From the NCBI GenBank assembly GCA_002255365.1, contig NCBI01000009.1, forward strand, positions 1 to 64,000: a stretch of 64,000 bases of DNA, given 5' to 3'. The notes under the pieces are model-generated. The model saw only the letters and a list, made by a program, of their open reading frames with translations, did not search any database and was not told the origin of the DNA. The position numbers were made by a program, and so were the translations under genes. Positions within the stretch are counted from its first letter, which is position 1; every line of letters begins with the position of its first letter. Positions 1 to 8,193 of the stretch are shown in pieces. This DNA is from Chromatiales bacterium 21-64-14 (lineage in GTDB: Bacteria; Pseudomonadota; Gammaproteobacteria; 21-64-14).

Positions 1-335
1 CGCACTACGGACAGCCCTCGCAAGAGGTACGGGTACACCCGATGGGCCTGGTTGCGCCGGCTCAGGTTGCGCTTCGGGTACAGTGCCGCCAGCCCCATCT
101 GGCGCATCAGACGCTGCACCCGCTTGCGATTGACCCGATGCCCGTGGTCAGCCAACCAGTCCGGCATCCGCCGTGACCCGTAGTACGGGTGCTTGAGATG
201 GCCTTCGTCGATCAACCGCATCAAGGCCAGATCCGACTCCGACACGCCCTGGCGGGCGTAGTAGAAGGTCGAACGGGGCACATTGAGCAACTGACACTGG
301 CGCACAACCGGCAGCAGATCATCCTGATCTACCAT
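1..335 (-). pseudogene. IS3-family transposase OrfB, 5' part (runs off window)
   Basis: The reverse strand reads 111 codons from ATG at 335 to the window edge without a stop. It begins MVDQDDLLPVVRQCQLLNVP and contains the HTH_21-type segment YYGSRRMPDWLADHGHRVNR seen at the N terminus of IS3-family OrfB (the DDE integrase subunit). The catalytic DDE core would lie to the left of the window. The orfA stop codon (329-331) overlaps the orfB start region, as is usual for IS3 elements that make OrfAB by -1 frameshifting. OrfA is interrupted (see 329-2094), so the element is unlikely to make a functional OrfAB even if orfB is intact. Confidence 0.85.
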
Positions 336-499
336 TTCTTGCCTCTGGGCCCGTGTATCCTTGTGAGCCCTCGTTCTAAGACATCATGGCCCCTTGGGTG
401 GGCGGCCTGCCTGCAGTATCGTGGATTGGATGCTTAAGGCAGCAGGCCAGAGCCACACGCAAAGGACGAAGCCTTTGCCAGACGATGAGGAGGCAGGCT

Positions 500-1603
500 A
501 TGAATGAGCGTATCAGATTCTATGTCGGATTGGATGTGCACAAGGAGTCCATTGCCATTGCGTATGCACAAGCCGATTCGCGCGAAGAGCCGCGGTTTCT
601 GGGCGCTACGCCCTACAGCGTAATCGCGCTGACCAAGGCATTGGCGAAGCTCGGTCAGCCCGGGGAGCTGAGCGTGGTCCATGAAGCCGGACCTCTGGGT
701 TACGGCCTCGTGCGCGCCTTGCGCGCACGAGGCTATGCGACGGAGGTGATCGCCCCTTCCCGGGTGGCGCGTCACCCCGCCGATCGCATCAAGACCGACC
801 GGCGCGATGCGCTGCTGCTCGCACGCTTGCACCGCGCAGGTGAACTCACCGCAATCACCGTGCCGGAACCCCAGGACGAGGCGCTGCGCGATCTCGTGCG
901 CACCCGCGAGGACGCGATGAACGACTTGCGCCGAGCACGCCAGCGGCTGCGGGCGTTTCTCCTGCGCCAGGGGCGTTCGTACATGGGTCGGCGCTGGGGA
1001 CCGGCGCACGAGCGCTTTCTTTCCACCCTGCAATTCGAAGACCCCGCACACCACATTGCCTTCACGGAATACCGTCTGGACGTGCGCTTTAGCACCGAAC
1101 GGGTGGCACGGCTCGATGGGGCCCTGCGTGAACAGGCGGCGACCTGGCGGTTTCTGCCGCTCGTCCAGGCCCTCATGACGTTGCGCGGTATCGAGTTTCT
1201 TTCGGGCATCACGATCGTCGCCGAACTCGGGGATCTGCACCGCTTCCCGCATCCGCGGGACCTCATGGGCTATCTCGGGCTCGTGCCCGGGGAGCACTCG
1301 AGCGGTGGTACGCGCCAGCAGGGCGCGCTCACGAAGACCGGAAACGGTCATGTACGGCGCATCCTGATCGAGGCCGCCTGGAACTACCGCTTCACCCCGC
1401 GTGTCGGGGAGTCCCTGCAGCCGCGGCTTCAGGGTCAACCCCGCCAGCGCGTCGAGACCGCTTGGAAGGCCCAGGTGCGGCTGTGTCACCGCTTTCGCAG
1501 GCTGCGTGCGCGGGGTCTCCATCACAACAAGGTGTGCGCGGCCATCGCCCGCGAGCTCTGCGGCTTCATCTGGGACATCGGGAGACAAGTCGTTATTGCC
1601 TAA
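500..1603 (+). CDS. IS110/IS1111-family DEDD transposase
   Basis: A recombinase of 367 residues. The N-terminal DEDD (RuvC-like) domain is visible as FYVGLDVHKESIAIA (Asp12) with the later acidic run KTDRRDALLLARL. The C-terminal Transposase_20 domain contains LRGIEFLSGITIVAELGDL and GLVPGEHSSGGTRQQ, where the conserved serine of the family lies. ATG at 500 is chosen over upstream in-frame starts because AGGAGG lies just upstream (488-493) and the family begins near this point. Length and motifs are complete, so the gene may still be active. The family is known to use an element-encoded guide RNA to choose its target. Confidence 0.93.
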   Translation: MNERIRFYVGLDVHKESIAIAYAQADSREEPRFLGATPYSVIALTKALAKLGQPGELSVVHEAGPLGYGLVRALRARGYATEVIAPSRVARHPADRIKTDRRDALLLARLHRAGELTAITVPEPQDEALRDLVRTREDAMNDLRRARQRLRAFLLRQGRSYMGRRWGPAHERFLSTLQFEDPAHHIAFTEYRLDVRFSTERVARLDGALREQAATWRFLPLVQALMTLRGIEFLSGITIVAELGDLHRFPHPRDLMGYLGLVPGEHSSGGTRQQGALTKTGNGHVRRILIEAAWNYRFTPRVGESLQPRLQGQPRQRVETAWKAQVRLCHRFRRLRARGLHHNKVCAAIARELCGFIWDIGRQVVIA

Positions 1604-1902
1604 TACCTTTTTCCGTGCGGGTCTCTGCGTATCGGTAACGCGGTGAGCAGGCGCGAATGAGGGGAATCCTCGAGATTTTTTTGTGGGCACAATTTCAGTG
1701 ATCCCCGAGATAAGAGCGAGGCTGCCCCGAGACGGAAGATGAAATGCCGCTAACCAATGCGCGAATAGGAGCTTGATCCATCGTCGATACAGAGCCTGTT
1801 CGCCGCGTTACGGATACGGTGGGACGCGTTGACCATAAAACAATCCAAAGCACGGCTGACCGTGAGGAATGACGTTGACCCCCTTGACAGAACGGGGCCA
1901 TA
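1604..1902 (+). ncRNA. candidate bridge/seek RNA region of the IS1111-type element
   Basis: About 300 bases lie between the transposase stop and the inferred right end, with no reading frame of their own. In IS1111-subgroup elements the target-guiding RNA comes from this right-hand non-coding region, whereas in the IS110 subgroup it is on the left. The position and length fit, but I did not fold the RNA or locate the guide loops. Assignment rests on element architecture only. Confidence 0.35.
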
Positions 1903-2081
1903 GGAAAAATCGTTTTCCATCGTCAACCGCCCGATCTTGGCGTGCAGCGCCTGGACGGTCTCATCGGCCTTGCCGCCACTTTGGACGCTGCGGGCAAACA
2001 CTTCGCCAGCCCCTTCCGCCAAACGCTTCTTCCAATCCTGGATCTGGTTGGGATGCACATCGAACTGCTCAGCCAGCTCCG

Positions 2082-3440
2082 CTACGGTCCGATCAGGTTC
2101 GCGTGGTAGAGATCCCCGTCGCGCACCAGCATGTGCTCGTTGATCAAGCTTCCAATTTTCCTGTGGGCGGCTGCCTCCGCCGCGGCGCTGAGCTGCGCGG
2201 CGTCGGGCTCCGGGTTGTGCGCGTGCGCCGCTTGTAGCGCGCGGCACATGCCTGTAAATACCAGTCGGTGGAGCAGCACGACTGGGATACGCAGGTGCGC
2301 CTGGACTGCGAGCGCCTGGATATTGAAGGGCGGGCCACCGGGCACCGGCTTGACCGAGGCGTCGTAATGCACTGTCGCGTCGGCCTTCACCACGCCGGCG
2401 CGCGTCACGACATGCACGTCACGCAGGGTCACAGTCGGAGAGTCCGCGAGTAGAGCTGGGAGGACGTTGGTCCAGAGATGCAACATCGCACGCGCGCGAT
2501 GCTGTAGCGTCAGATTTTGCCCGTTAATGGCCATCATCCGCTTGCGCACGGACAGGAAGGGCTGTTCCGGCAGGCGGTCCACGTCGACCCCCAGATGCAC
2601 CTCCTGCACGTCGATCTGCGGGATCTCGATGCCGCTGATGTCGAAGTCTGCCCGACTGCGAAGCTCGTGTCCTGGTTCCAGCGCGCTGATCCCCTTGATC
2701 ACGACATGCTGCACCGCGGCGCGCGGCGCGCCGTTCGCCCCGCCCTCGAGGCCGTGGAAGGATATCGCTTCGGAGCCGTAATAGACCCCCGGCAGGTCTT
2801 GGCGCAGGTCGGCCGTGAAGTCCATGCCCGCGAGTGTGAAGTATCCCTTGGGGCCCCGGATTTGTACCGGCCCGGCGTGCATGGTCGCGACAATGTGCCG
2901 GTCAGGCGAAGTGGTCATGCGGGCGTAGAGGCCGTCCCAGTGCAGCCGGGCGCCGCCGTGCAGCGCGACGTCGACGGGGTCTACCGTTAGGCGGCTGTGC
3001 AGCGTGCCGTCGAACGCGAGCAGGCTATCGGCGCGGTAGTGGAAGCGGTCCACTGGCAGAGAACCCATCGGTCCACTGATGCGCACGAGGCGCGTGCCGA
3101 TGTGCGCGGCGCCCACCTGTACGCGATGGGGGCCGAACAGCAGGGGTCCGTGGCGGACGTGCTCGGCGAACACAATGTGGACCGAGTGCGCCACCGGGCG
3201 ATCGGGAGAGAGGCTCTGCAACCAAGCGCGTTTGATCTCGACGTCCGTCACGGCATCGGAGCTGAACCAGCCGCGGCGGTAAGATTGCAGGTGGACCGCG
3301 TAGATCTGCCCGGCCTGGTTGCCGGAGGCGACGAGCTGCTCAATGCGGTCCTCGGCCTGGCGGCCGGTCCAGACGCTTGCGCCGACGACGCTGGCGCTTA
3401 GCACCGCCAGGGTGCCGGCAAGCACGAACATGCGTTTCAT
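2082..3440 (-). CDS. DUF945 (YdgA-like) exported protein, 3' end truncated by IS3 remnant
   Basis: A 452-residue product with an N-terminal signal/anchor (MKRMFVLAGTLAVLSASVVG). The body matches DUF945/YdgA proteins: YRRGWFSSDAVTDVEI near the start, HVRHGPLLFG, and a late SLINEHMLVRDGDLYHAN. YdgA-type proteins are periplasmic or membrane-anchored and of unknown function. ATG 3440 is preferred over the GC-rich upstream extension because the signal sequence starts there. After GDLYHAN the frame enters IS3 orfA DNA and stops three codons later, so the final roughly 15-20 residues of the family (a short extra strand) are missing. Possibly still folded, possibly inactive. Confidence 0.85.
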   Translation of the reverse strand: MKRMFVLAGTLAVLSASVVGASVWTGRQAEDRIEQLVASGNQAGQIYAVHLQSYRRGWFSSDAVTDVEIKRAWLQSLSPDRPVAHSVHIVFAEHVRHGPLLFGPHRVQVGAAHIGTRLVRISGPMGSLPVDRFHYRADSLLAFDGTLHSRLTVDPVDVALHGGARLHWDGLYARMTTSPDRHIVATMHAGPVQIRGPKGYFTLAGMDFTADLRQDLPGVYYGSEAISFHGLEGGANGAPRAAVQHVVIKGISALEPGHELRSRADFDISGIEIPQIDVQEVHLGVDVDRLPEQPFLSVRKRMMAINGQNLTLQHRARAMLHLWTNVLPALLADSPTVTLRDVHVVTRAGVVKADATVHYDASVKPVPGGPPFNIQALAVQAHLRIPVVLLHRLVFTGMCRALQAAHAHNPEPDAAQLSAAAEAAAHRKIGSLINEHMLVRDGDLYHANLIGP

Positions 3441-3971
3441 GGCGAGTCCCCCACTACAGGTCGTCGTGCTTCTTGATCGTGCGCAACCCCGGGACCGGTC
3501 GGTGCGGGCTGGGCCGGTCGGGGTCACCCGAGTGCCAAACGATGATATCGTCCGGGCGCGGTGAAACATGATAACGAGCCTTCGATCGCTATAATTATCA
3601 ATGATATGTATCTTTCCTGCGGGATCCGTACAGGGGTCCCGCCGGACCGGGGCGAGCGCGCGCGCAGGGGGAGCAGGGCGTCGGGTGCGGGTGCCGGCTG
3701 GGAAATCCGGTCGAGATAAATGTAAGACGCTGTGCCGCGAGCCACGGCAGGATCGCAGCCTGCCGGGAGGTTGGGGAGGGAAGAAGGGAGAAGACGCAAA
3801 CAGGTTCTCAGACGATGTGCGCGGAATTCGGGGTGCACGCAGGAGGATCGGACGGTGAAGTGGCGGACCGTTGACGGTAGGCTGCCGCTGGAGCTGGGCA
3901 ATACTTTTTGGCTCCTCCAGACTAACGTCAGTAAAGTATGAAACTTGGGGATGCCCGCCTGGGAGACACTA
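3441..3971. other. intergenic region upstream of the DUF945 gene
   Basis: No convincing gene. Small frames here lack family likeness or ribosome sites. The part next to the DUF945 start is AT-rich: TATAAT at 3590-3595 lies in a short stretch readable as a promoter in either direction. The remainder (3610-3900) is GC-rich without obvious repeats. Confidence 0.4.
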
Positions 3972-4277
3972 ATGAAGCGTGTCCTGGACGTCTTGATAAC
4001 GACAGTACTCCTCCTAATCGGATGGGTCCTATATTGGTGGGCGGGTCAAGTTCCAGTGGCGCAACAGCCAATGGCCGTCTCAAGCTTCTTTTTCTACTGC
4101 GGCATATTAGTCGTAGCATCGTACTATTGGTGGGGAAAAATCACCTTATTGCACATCATCAAACTAATATTTAGCGGTTTCTCTTTTCCACGCGGAGTTA
4201 GGTGGCTTCCATGGTGGGGGGTGTTTATCATATTGATTGCTGTCGTACGCGGTGCCGCATGGATTGTTTGGAAATAG
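3972..4277 (+). CDS. small hydrophobic membrane protein, unknown
   Basis: A 101-residue protein starting MKRVLDVLITTVLLLIGW. It shows three hydrophobic segments (about residues 5-20, 36-52 and 80-97) rich in Trp and Tyr. ATG 3972 is preferred because GGGAG lies six bases upstream. Base composition is clearly lower in GC than the flanking core genes, and the gene lies between IS fragments, which suggests acquired DNA. I do not recognise a family; it could also be part of a lost larger cassette. Confidence 0.5.
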   Translation: MKRVLDVLITTVLLLIGWVLYWWAGQVPVAQQPMAVSSFFFYCGILVVASYYWWGKITLLHIIKLIFSGFSFPRGVRWLPWWGVFIILIAVVRGAAWIVWK

Positions 4278-4304
4278 AAAGACCGAGTCAGATGATCGGG
4301 GAAA

Positions 4305-4649
4305 TTCCACCGGATTAAGCTCGGGCGCGTAGGCCGGCAGTAACTCCAGCTGAATGTCGATATCCTCGCGCTCTACATAGTGGCGGACGACTTTGCTTTT
4401 GTGCGTTTTCAGGCCATGCCAGACGATGAGCAACGGTCCCGGGATCTGGCGGGTCAGCGCCTTGAGAAACTCGACGATCTGCGGGCCCTTGATGGTGCCC
4501 GGATACAACCGAAAATAAAACTGCCAGAAGATCACTCCGGCGATGGCGGAGAGCTGGTGCCAGGAGAAGCTGTATTGCAGCGCGGGGGTCTGCCCGCGTG
4601 GCGCTCAAGTACGCACGCGGGTGGGCCGTTCGCTCAATCTCGATTCGAG
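4305..4649 (-). pseudogene. IS630-family transposase remnant
   Basis: The reverse strand encodes the C-terminal half of an IS630-type DDE transposase: APRGQTPALQYSFSWHQLSA, then FYFRLYPGTIKGPQIVEFL and LPAYAPELNPVE. It is broken in three ways. A TGA at 4605-4607 stands where the family has Trp (RTWAPRG). The second catalytic Asp in the usual VWDG motif is His (VWHG). The gene stops abruptly after PVE at 4305. No N-terminal half remains. Non-functional. Confidence 0.85.
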
Positions 4650-4815
4650 AGTTCCTTCGCAAAAGTGGACACCCCCTGGTTAGCTGCACGCCTGTTCAAA
4701 CTCCATTGGTGACCGATATCCCCGAGACGAGGACAGTCTCACTCGGGTGTAAAACTCGACATAGGACCGGACCGCATCGCGCAGCGATTTGTCAGTTATC
4801 AAACTTTCAAACTGA
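4650..4815 (-). pseudogene. IS3-family OrfB C-terminal remnant with IS end
   Basis: The reverse strand from about 4815 to the stop at 4680-4682 reads DAVRSYVEFYTRVRLSSSRG then YRSPMEFEQACS. This corresponds to the OrfB tail usually seen as YIEVFYNR.RRHSALGYLSPEEFE. Just past the stop, GGGGGTGTCCACTTTTGCG (reverse strand, about 4657-4675) resembles an IS3 right terminus. It then abuts the IS630 remnant directly. The rest of the element is gone. Confidence 0.75.
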
Positions 4816-5640
4816 AGCGCGTCACGTGGAATTGACCCTTGAACATGTTATGGCCTATGTCTGCTTGGATAGCGAGCGGAATAAAATGCGTATCTCTTTC
4901 GTCTGACTGCTGTGTTAACTATACGGGGATGATTCGTGTCGTACAGTTGATGACATGAATGAAGCCATTTACACGAGAAAATTAAATCGATGTGGTGTTT
5001 GCCCATTTTATGAAGTTGTCTGACTTGTGTCTGCACCCGACAGGTGCATTGCACTGCGACACCAAGTAGGGCGTGTTAGGTATTGCCTTACTATCCTAGT
5101 GTCGTGATAGTATAAGTCTTACGGCGCATCGGTAGATCCCACGTGGGGTATGCAGGTCAAGGCTGGGCCGAGTCAGGATTCTTAAAAAAATTATATAGAG
5201 TCTGTTAGGCACATAAATTTATCGTGTGCAGTAGGGGACGTGTCTGACGAAATGCCAATTTTGCTGTGACTAAACTGCACGTGCGGATTGGGCGATTCGT
5301 CGCGATTGTTTCCCTCTGGTGCCTGACTATTTTTTCGTGTCTCTATACGGGACATTCTCCTTAACCGAACGATGTATGGAAGACGGTTGGCCGAACGCTA
5401 CGCGCGATCGCAGCACGGGTGAGCGGATCTTTGGGTGATAGCCTTGGCGGCTGCGCCTTGATGGCTGTTGTACAAGTGAGCCGAGATCGAGAGCCTACCA
5501 ATTTTGGCGGCACATCAAGCCCACACTTGTTGTGCCGCTAACGCATCAGGATTTTTTTGGCGTTTTTCCCTCGCCGAGCCTCGCGGGGCCTGCGAGTACG
5601 GCAGAACTACTAGCGATTGTTATCACGGGGGTTTAAAAAT
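4816..5640. other. 825-bp low-GC intergenic region before the multicopper oxidase locus
   Basis: No supported gene. Composition is markedly more AT-rich than the core genes, consistent with IS-associated or acquired DNA. It contains an inverted repeat TACTATC-(10 nt)-GATAGTA at 5089-5112, overlapping a weak sigma-70-like pair (TTGCCT at 5083-5088, TATAAG at 5111-5116). This is one candidate for the promoter or operator of the downstream locus, although it would leave a leader of about 500 nt. Confidence 0.35.
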
Positions 5641-7386
5641 ATGGTTACCAGACGCGATACATTGAAACTGGGTGCTGCCGCAGGTGCGAGCCTCCTGACC
5701 AAGTCGGCTGCGGGTCAGATGGTGCCGCAGAGTGGCTTGGTGTTTCCGGATGGTTACACACCATCGTGGGTTGATAACCCGAGCCCGCCGGTGAGACCGT
5801 TCACCACGCCGTTATTCAGAATGCCGAACGCGAAGCCGGTGCCGCTGAGCGCGCTGGACCCGCCGCCGGACCCTGCGGCTCATCAGCGCTACGCTGAGTT
5901 TGAACCGAAGAAGTTTTATATTCAGACGCTCCAGGAGGTCCTGTGGTCTTACCACGTGGATCCGCCTTACAACCAGGGTTCATGGTCATACGGCTTCGAC
6001 GGCATGACACCCGGACAGACGTTCATTACCAATTATGGGGAGCCGTTGTTCGTGCGTCGGCTCAACCGGCTGCCGCCGGTTGGCATGGGCAAGGTTACTT
6101 GGGCGCTGCCCTCGTTCTCGATCCATACCCACAACGGGCACCAAGCGTCCGAGAGTGATGGTTTCCCGGCTGATTTCGCGGATCCAGGCGAGTTCTGGGA
6201 CCATCACTATCCGAGTTTTCCTGCCGGCTTCGACCCGAACGAGGTCATGAGCACGCTGTGGTATCACGACCACCGTCTCGACTTCACCGCGACCAATGTC
6301 TACGCTGGATTCTCGGGGTTTTTCCTGGCGTTTGACGATCGGGATTCCAACAACGAGAACGATAAAAACCCGGGGGCGTTCCGGCTGCCCAGTGGGAAGT
6401 ACGACGTCCCCTTGATTCTGCACGACGTGCAGTTCGATCAGAACGCCCAAGTGGTGTGGGATTTCGTCGGCTCGCATCCAATGACGTCGAGTTCGTCCGG
6501 GCACGGTGGTTACGGGCCGAACCCGTTCTACACGGTCAACGGCATGATCGGTGACCGGTTCACCGTCAACCGCATCATCCAGCCGTATTTTCAGGTCGAG
6601 CGACGCAAGTATCGTCTGCGTCTGCTGAACGGTGGTCCGTCACGTTTCTATTCGTTGGCATTCACCAAGGACGGCAAGACCCCGGAGACGGTGTACGTGA
6701 TCTCGAACGACGGCAACCTAATGCCGCACCCGATCGAAATGAAGGACTACTTTGATGTCTGGCCGGCCAACCGTTACGACATCATCGTCGACTTCTCGAA
6801 GTACAAGGACGGCGACCAGATCTACCTGACGAACCGTTTGGAAGAGCGAGACGACGGCGCTGGTGCTACTGGCAGGTATCTCGATCCGACCAACCTGATC
6901 ATGCGCTTCGATGTGGTTGGTGGGCGTGTGGACGATCCGAGCCGCATTCCGGACCACATGATCGATCGTCCGAAGATCGACTTGAGCGAGGTCAAACGCG
7001 AGCGCGAGTTCGTATTTGACTACACCAACGGGCTGTTCACGATCAACGGCAGGTTGATGGACCCGAACCGGATTGACGCGGCTATCGAGCAGGGCACCGC
7101 GGAGATCTGGACGCTGCGCAATGATGGTGACGCGTGGGGACATCCGATCCACACCCACTTCGAAGAGTTTCAGATCATCGAAATCAACGGCAAACCGGTA
7201 ACTCCGGGGACGATCAACTGGGGTAGGAAGGACGTGGTGCAGCTCGGGCCCGGCGACGAAGTCAAGTTCTTCGGTCGGTGGCGCGATTTCTTCGGTAAGT
7301 ACGTGATGCACTGCCACAACGTCGTGCACGAAGATCACGCGATGATGATCCGTTGGGACATCGTCAAGCCCGGCACTGGGTTCTGA
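5641..7386 (+). CDS. Tat-exported CotA-like multicopper oxidase
   Basis: A 581-residue three-domain laccase-type oxidase that would oxidise a substrate in the periplasm or at the cell surface and reduce O2 to water. A Tat signal (TRRDTLKLGAAAG) starts at residue 3. All copper motifs are present: HTHNGH (His162, His164), WYHDH (His209, His211), HPIHTH (His501, His504, His506) and HCHNVVHEDHAMM (His557, Cys558, His559, His563; Met568 as type-1 axial ligand). HTHNGHQASESDG and the overall spacing resemble the CotA/bilirubin-oxidase branch. ATG 5641 is chosen over 5617 because the Tat signal and a G-rich ribosome site (5627-5631) fit. Substrate (metal ion, phenol, other) is unknown. It leads a one-strand cluster with SCO proteins. 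Confidence 0.9.
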   Translation: MVTRRDTLKLGAAAGASLLTKSAAGQMVPQSGLVFPDGYTPSWVDNPSPPVRPFTTPLFRMPNAKPVPLSALDPPPDPAAHQRYAEFEPKKFYIQTLQEVLWSYHVDPPYNQGSWSYGFDGMTPGQTFITNYGEPLFVRRLNRLPPVGMGKVTWALPSFSIHTHNGHQASESDGFPADFADPGEFWDHHYPSFPAGFDPNEVMSTLWYHDHRLDFTATNVYAGFSGFFLAFDDRDSNNENDKNPGAFRLPSGKYDVPLILHDVQFDQNAQVVWDFVGSHPMTSSSSGHGGYGPNPFYTVNGMIGDRFTVNRIIQPYFQVERRKYRLRLLNGGPSRFYSLAFTKDGKTPETVYVISNDGNLMPHPIEMKDYFDVWPANRYDIIVDFSKYKDGDQIYLTNRLEERDDGAGATGRYLDPTNLIMRFDVVGGRVDDPSRIPDHMIDRPKIDLSEVKREREFVFDYTNGLFTINGRLMDPNRIDAAIEQGTAEIWTLRNDGDAWGHPIHTHFEEFQIIEINGKPVTPGTINWGRKDVVQLGPGDEVKFFGRWRDFFGKYVMHCHNVVHEDHAMMIRWDIVKPGTGF

Positions 7387-7439
7387 GTGGCGCCATCTTC
7401 CGTAATTTATAAACAAATTTAAACGATGTGGGGGTTTAA

Positions 7440-8153
7440 ATGAACGAGCGGCGGAAATTTCTGGCAGGACTTTCCGGTGCTGCTGTGGGATTGGCAGCAA
7501 CGGTTACTGCGGCAAATGCGGTAGCGGCCGGCGACAAGATCACGCACACGCCGGGGAGTGGTTCATCCAATCGCAGCAAGCTGTTGGGACGGAGTCAGTT
7601 CCCCGAGGCTAGCGCAGAGACCAGTGACGGCAAGGCCGTTGGGCTATACGCCGATCTGGTCAAGGGTCGGGTGGTAGTACTCAACTACATGGCGATCGAC
7701 AACGAGGCGGACTTTCCAATCACAGGGAAATTGCTGGAGGTGGCGCGCCGGCTTGGACCTAAATTCGGGAAAGACATCCACTTTGTGTCAATCACCAGTG
7801 ACCCGTTGCGTGACACCCCGGCGCGGTTGCGTGCGTTCGAGAAGCGAATGGGCATACCGGCACACGGTTGGAAGTTTGTGCGCCTGTTGTCGCAAGATGA
7901 GAGCACGGTGCTTGCTAAACGGCTGTATTGCCACGACCGTCACCCGGATCCGCACACCCGGTTGGATACGGTGCACTATGGAAACGACGCGGTCGGCGTG
8001 TGGGGCATGTTCCCATCGACGATCGCTACGGAGGACGCCGTAATGCGGGTTAGTTCGATCTTGCCCGGGCAGCCCAATAACGGGCCCATTCGGCGAGCCG
8101 GCCCCAGGAAGCTCGACGAAGCCGGACTATCGTTCAACAGCCGCATCGGCTAA
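7440..8153 (+). CDS. SCO1/SenC-like protein lacking the CxxxC copper site, Tat-exported
   Basis: A 237-residue thioredoxin-fold protein of the SCO family: VVVLNYMAI for the first core strand, IHFVSITSDPLRDTPARL for the SCO helix-strand region, and a late TVHYGND. Genuine SCO proteins have a CxxxC copper/thiol pair after the first strand; here that segment is MAIDNEADFP (residues 84-93) with no cysteine, and only one Cys (LYCHDRHP) is present in the protein. The N terminus ERRKFLAGLSG is a Tat signal, unlike the usual SCO membrane anchor. ATG 7440 overlaps a GGGGGTTTAAA leader also found before the oxidase gene. It may be a structural partner or a non-copper chaperone. Family high confidence, role inferred. 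Confidence 0.8.
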   Translation: MNERRKFLAGLSGAAVGLAATVTAANAVAAGDKITHTPGSGSSNRSKLLGRSQFPEASAETSDGKAVGLYADLVKGRVVVLNYMAIDNEADFPITGKLLEVARRLGPKFGKDIHFVSITSDPLRDTPARLRAFEKRMGIPAHGWKFVRLLSQDESTVLAKRLYCHDRHPDPHTRLDTVHYGNDAVGVWGMFPSTIATEDAVMRVSSILPGQPNNGPIRRAGPRKLDEAGLSFNSRIG

Positions 8154-8193
8154 CAGCCGCTGCCATCCCGCTACCCGTACGCAGGTGACCGTG

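Larger units (their letters stand above)
386..1902 (+). mobile_element. IS1111-type (IS110 family) insertion sequence, about 1.52 kb
   Basis: The ends are inferred from the interrupted IS3 orfA reading frame: excising 386-1902 restores it. The element starts with ATGGCCCC at 386-393 and ends with the inverted copy GGGGCCAT at 1894-1901, matching the short (sub)terminal inverted repeats typical of the IS1111 subgroup. No target duplication is visible, as expected for IS110-family elements. It holds one DEDD transposase gene (500-1603), a short left flank (386-499) and a long non-coding right flank (1604-1902). The last two or three bases at each end are uncertain. Confidence 0.8.
329..2094 (-). 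pseudogene. IS3-family OrfA, interrupted by an IS1111-type element and lacking its N terminus
   Basis: Two separated pieces on the reverse strand make one OrfA. Positions 1903-2094 encode RTVAELAEQFDVHPNQIQDW and continue to LTMENDFS. Positions 329-385 encode DVLERGLTRIHGPRGKKW and a stop. Removing 386-1902 joins the two exactly in frame (NDFS|DVLERG). The first roughly 20-25 residues expected of an IS3 OrfA are absent, because the sequence passes directly into the DUF945 gene at about 2090-2095. Helix-turn-helix OrfA proteins bind the IS ends, but this copy cannot be functional. Confidence 0.85.

Noticed and set aside
434..1690. Long reverse-strand frame (418 codons) opposite the IS transposase
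   Set aside because: A codon-bias shadow of the forward transposase; no family likeness and no ribosome site.
4848..5054. Reverse-strand small frame in the low-GC gap before the oxidase
   Set aside because: No likeness to any family, no good ribosome site, and composition no different from non-coding surroundings.
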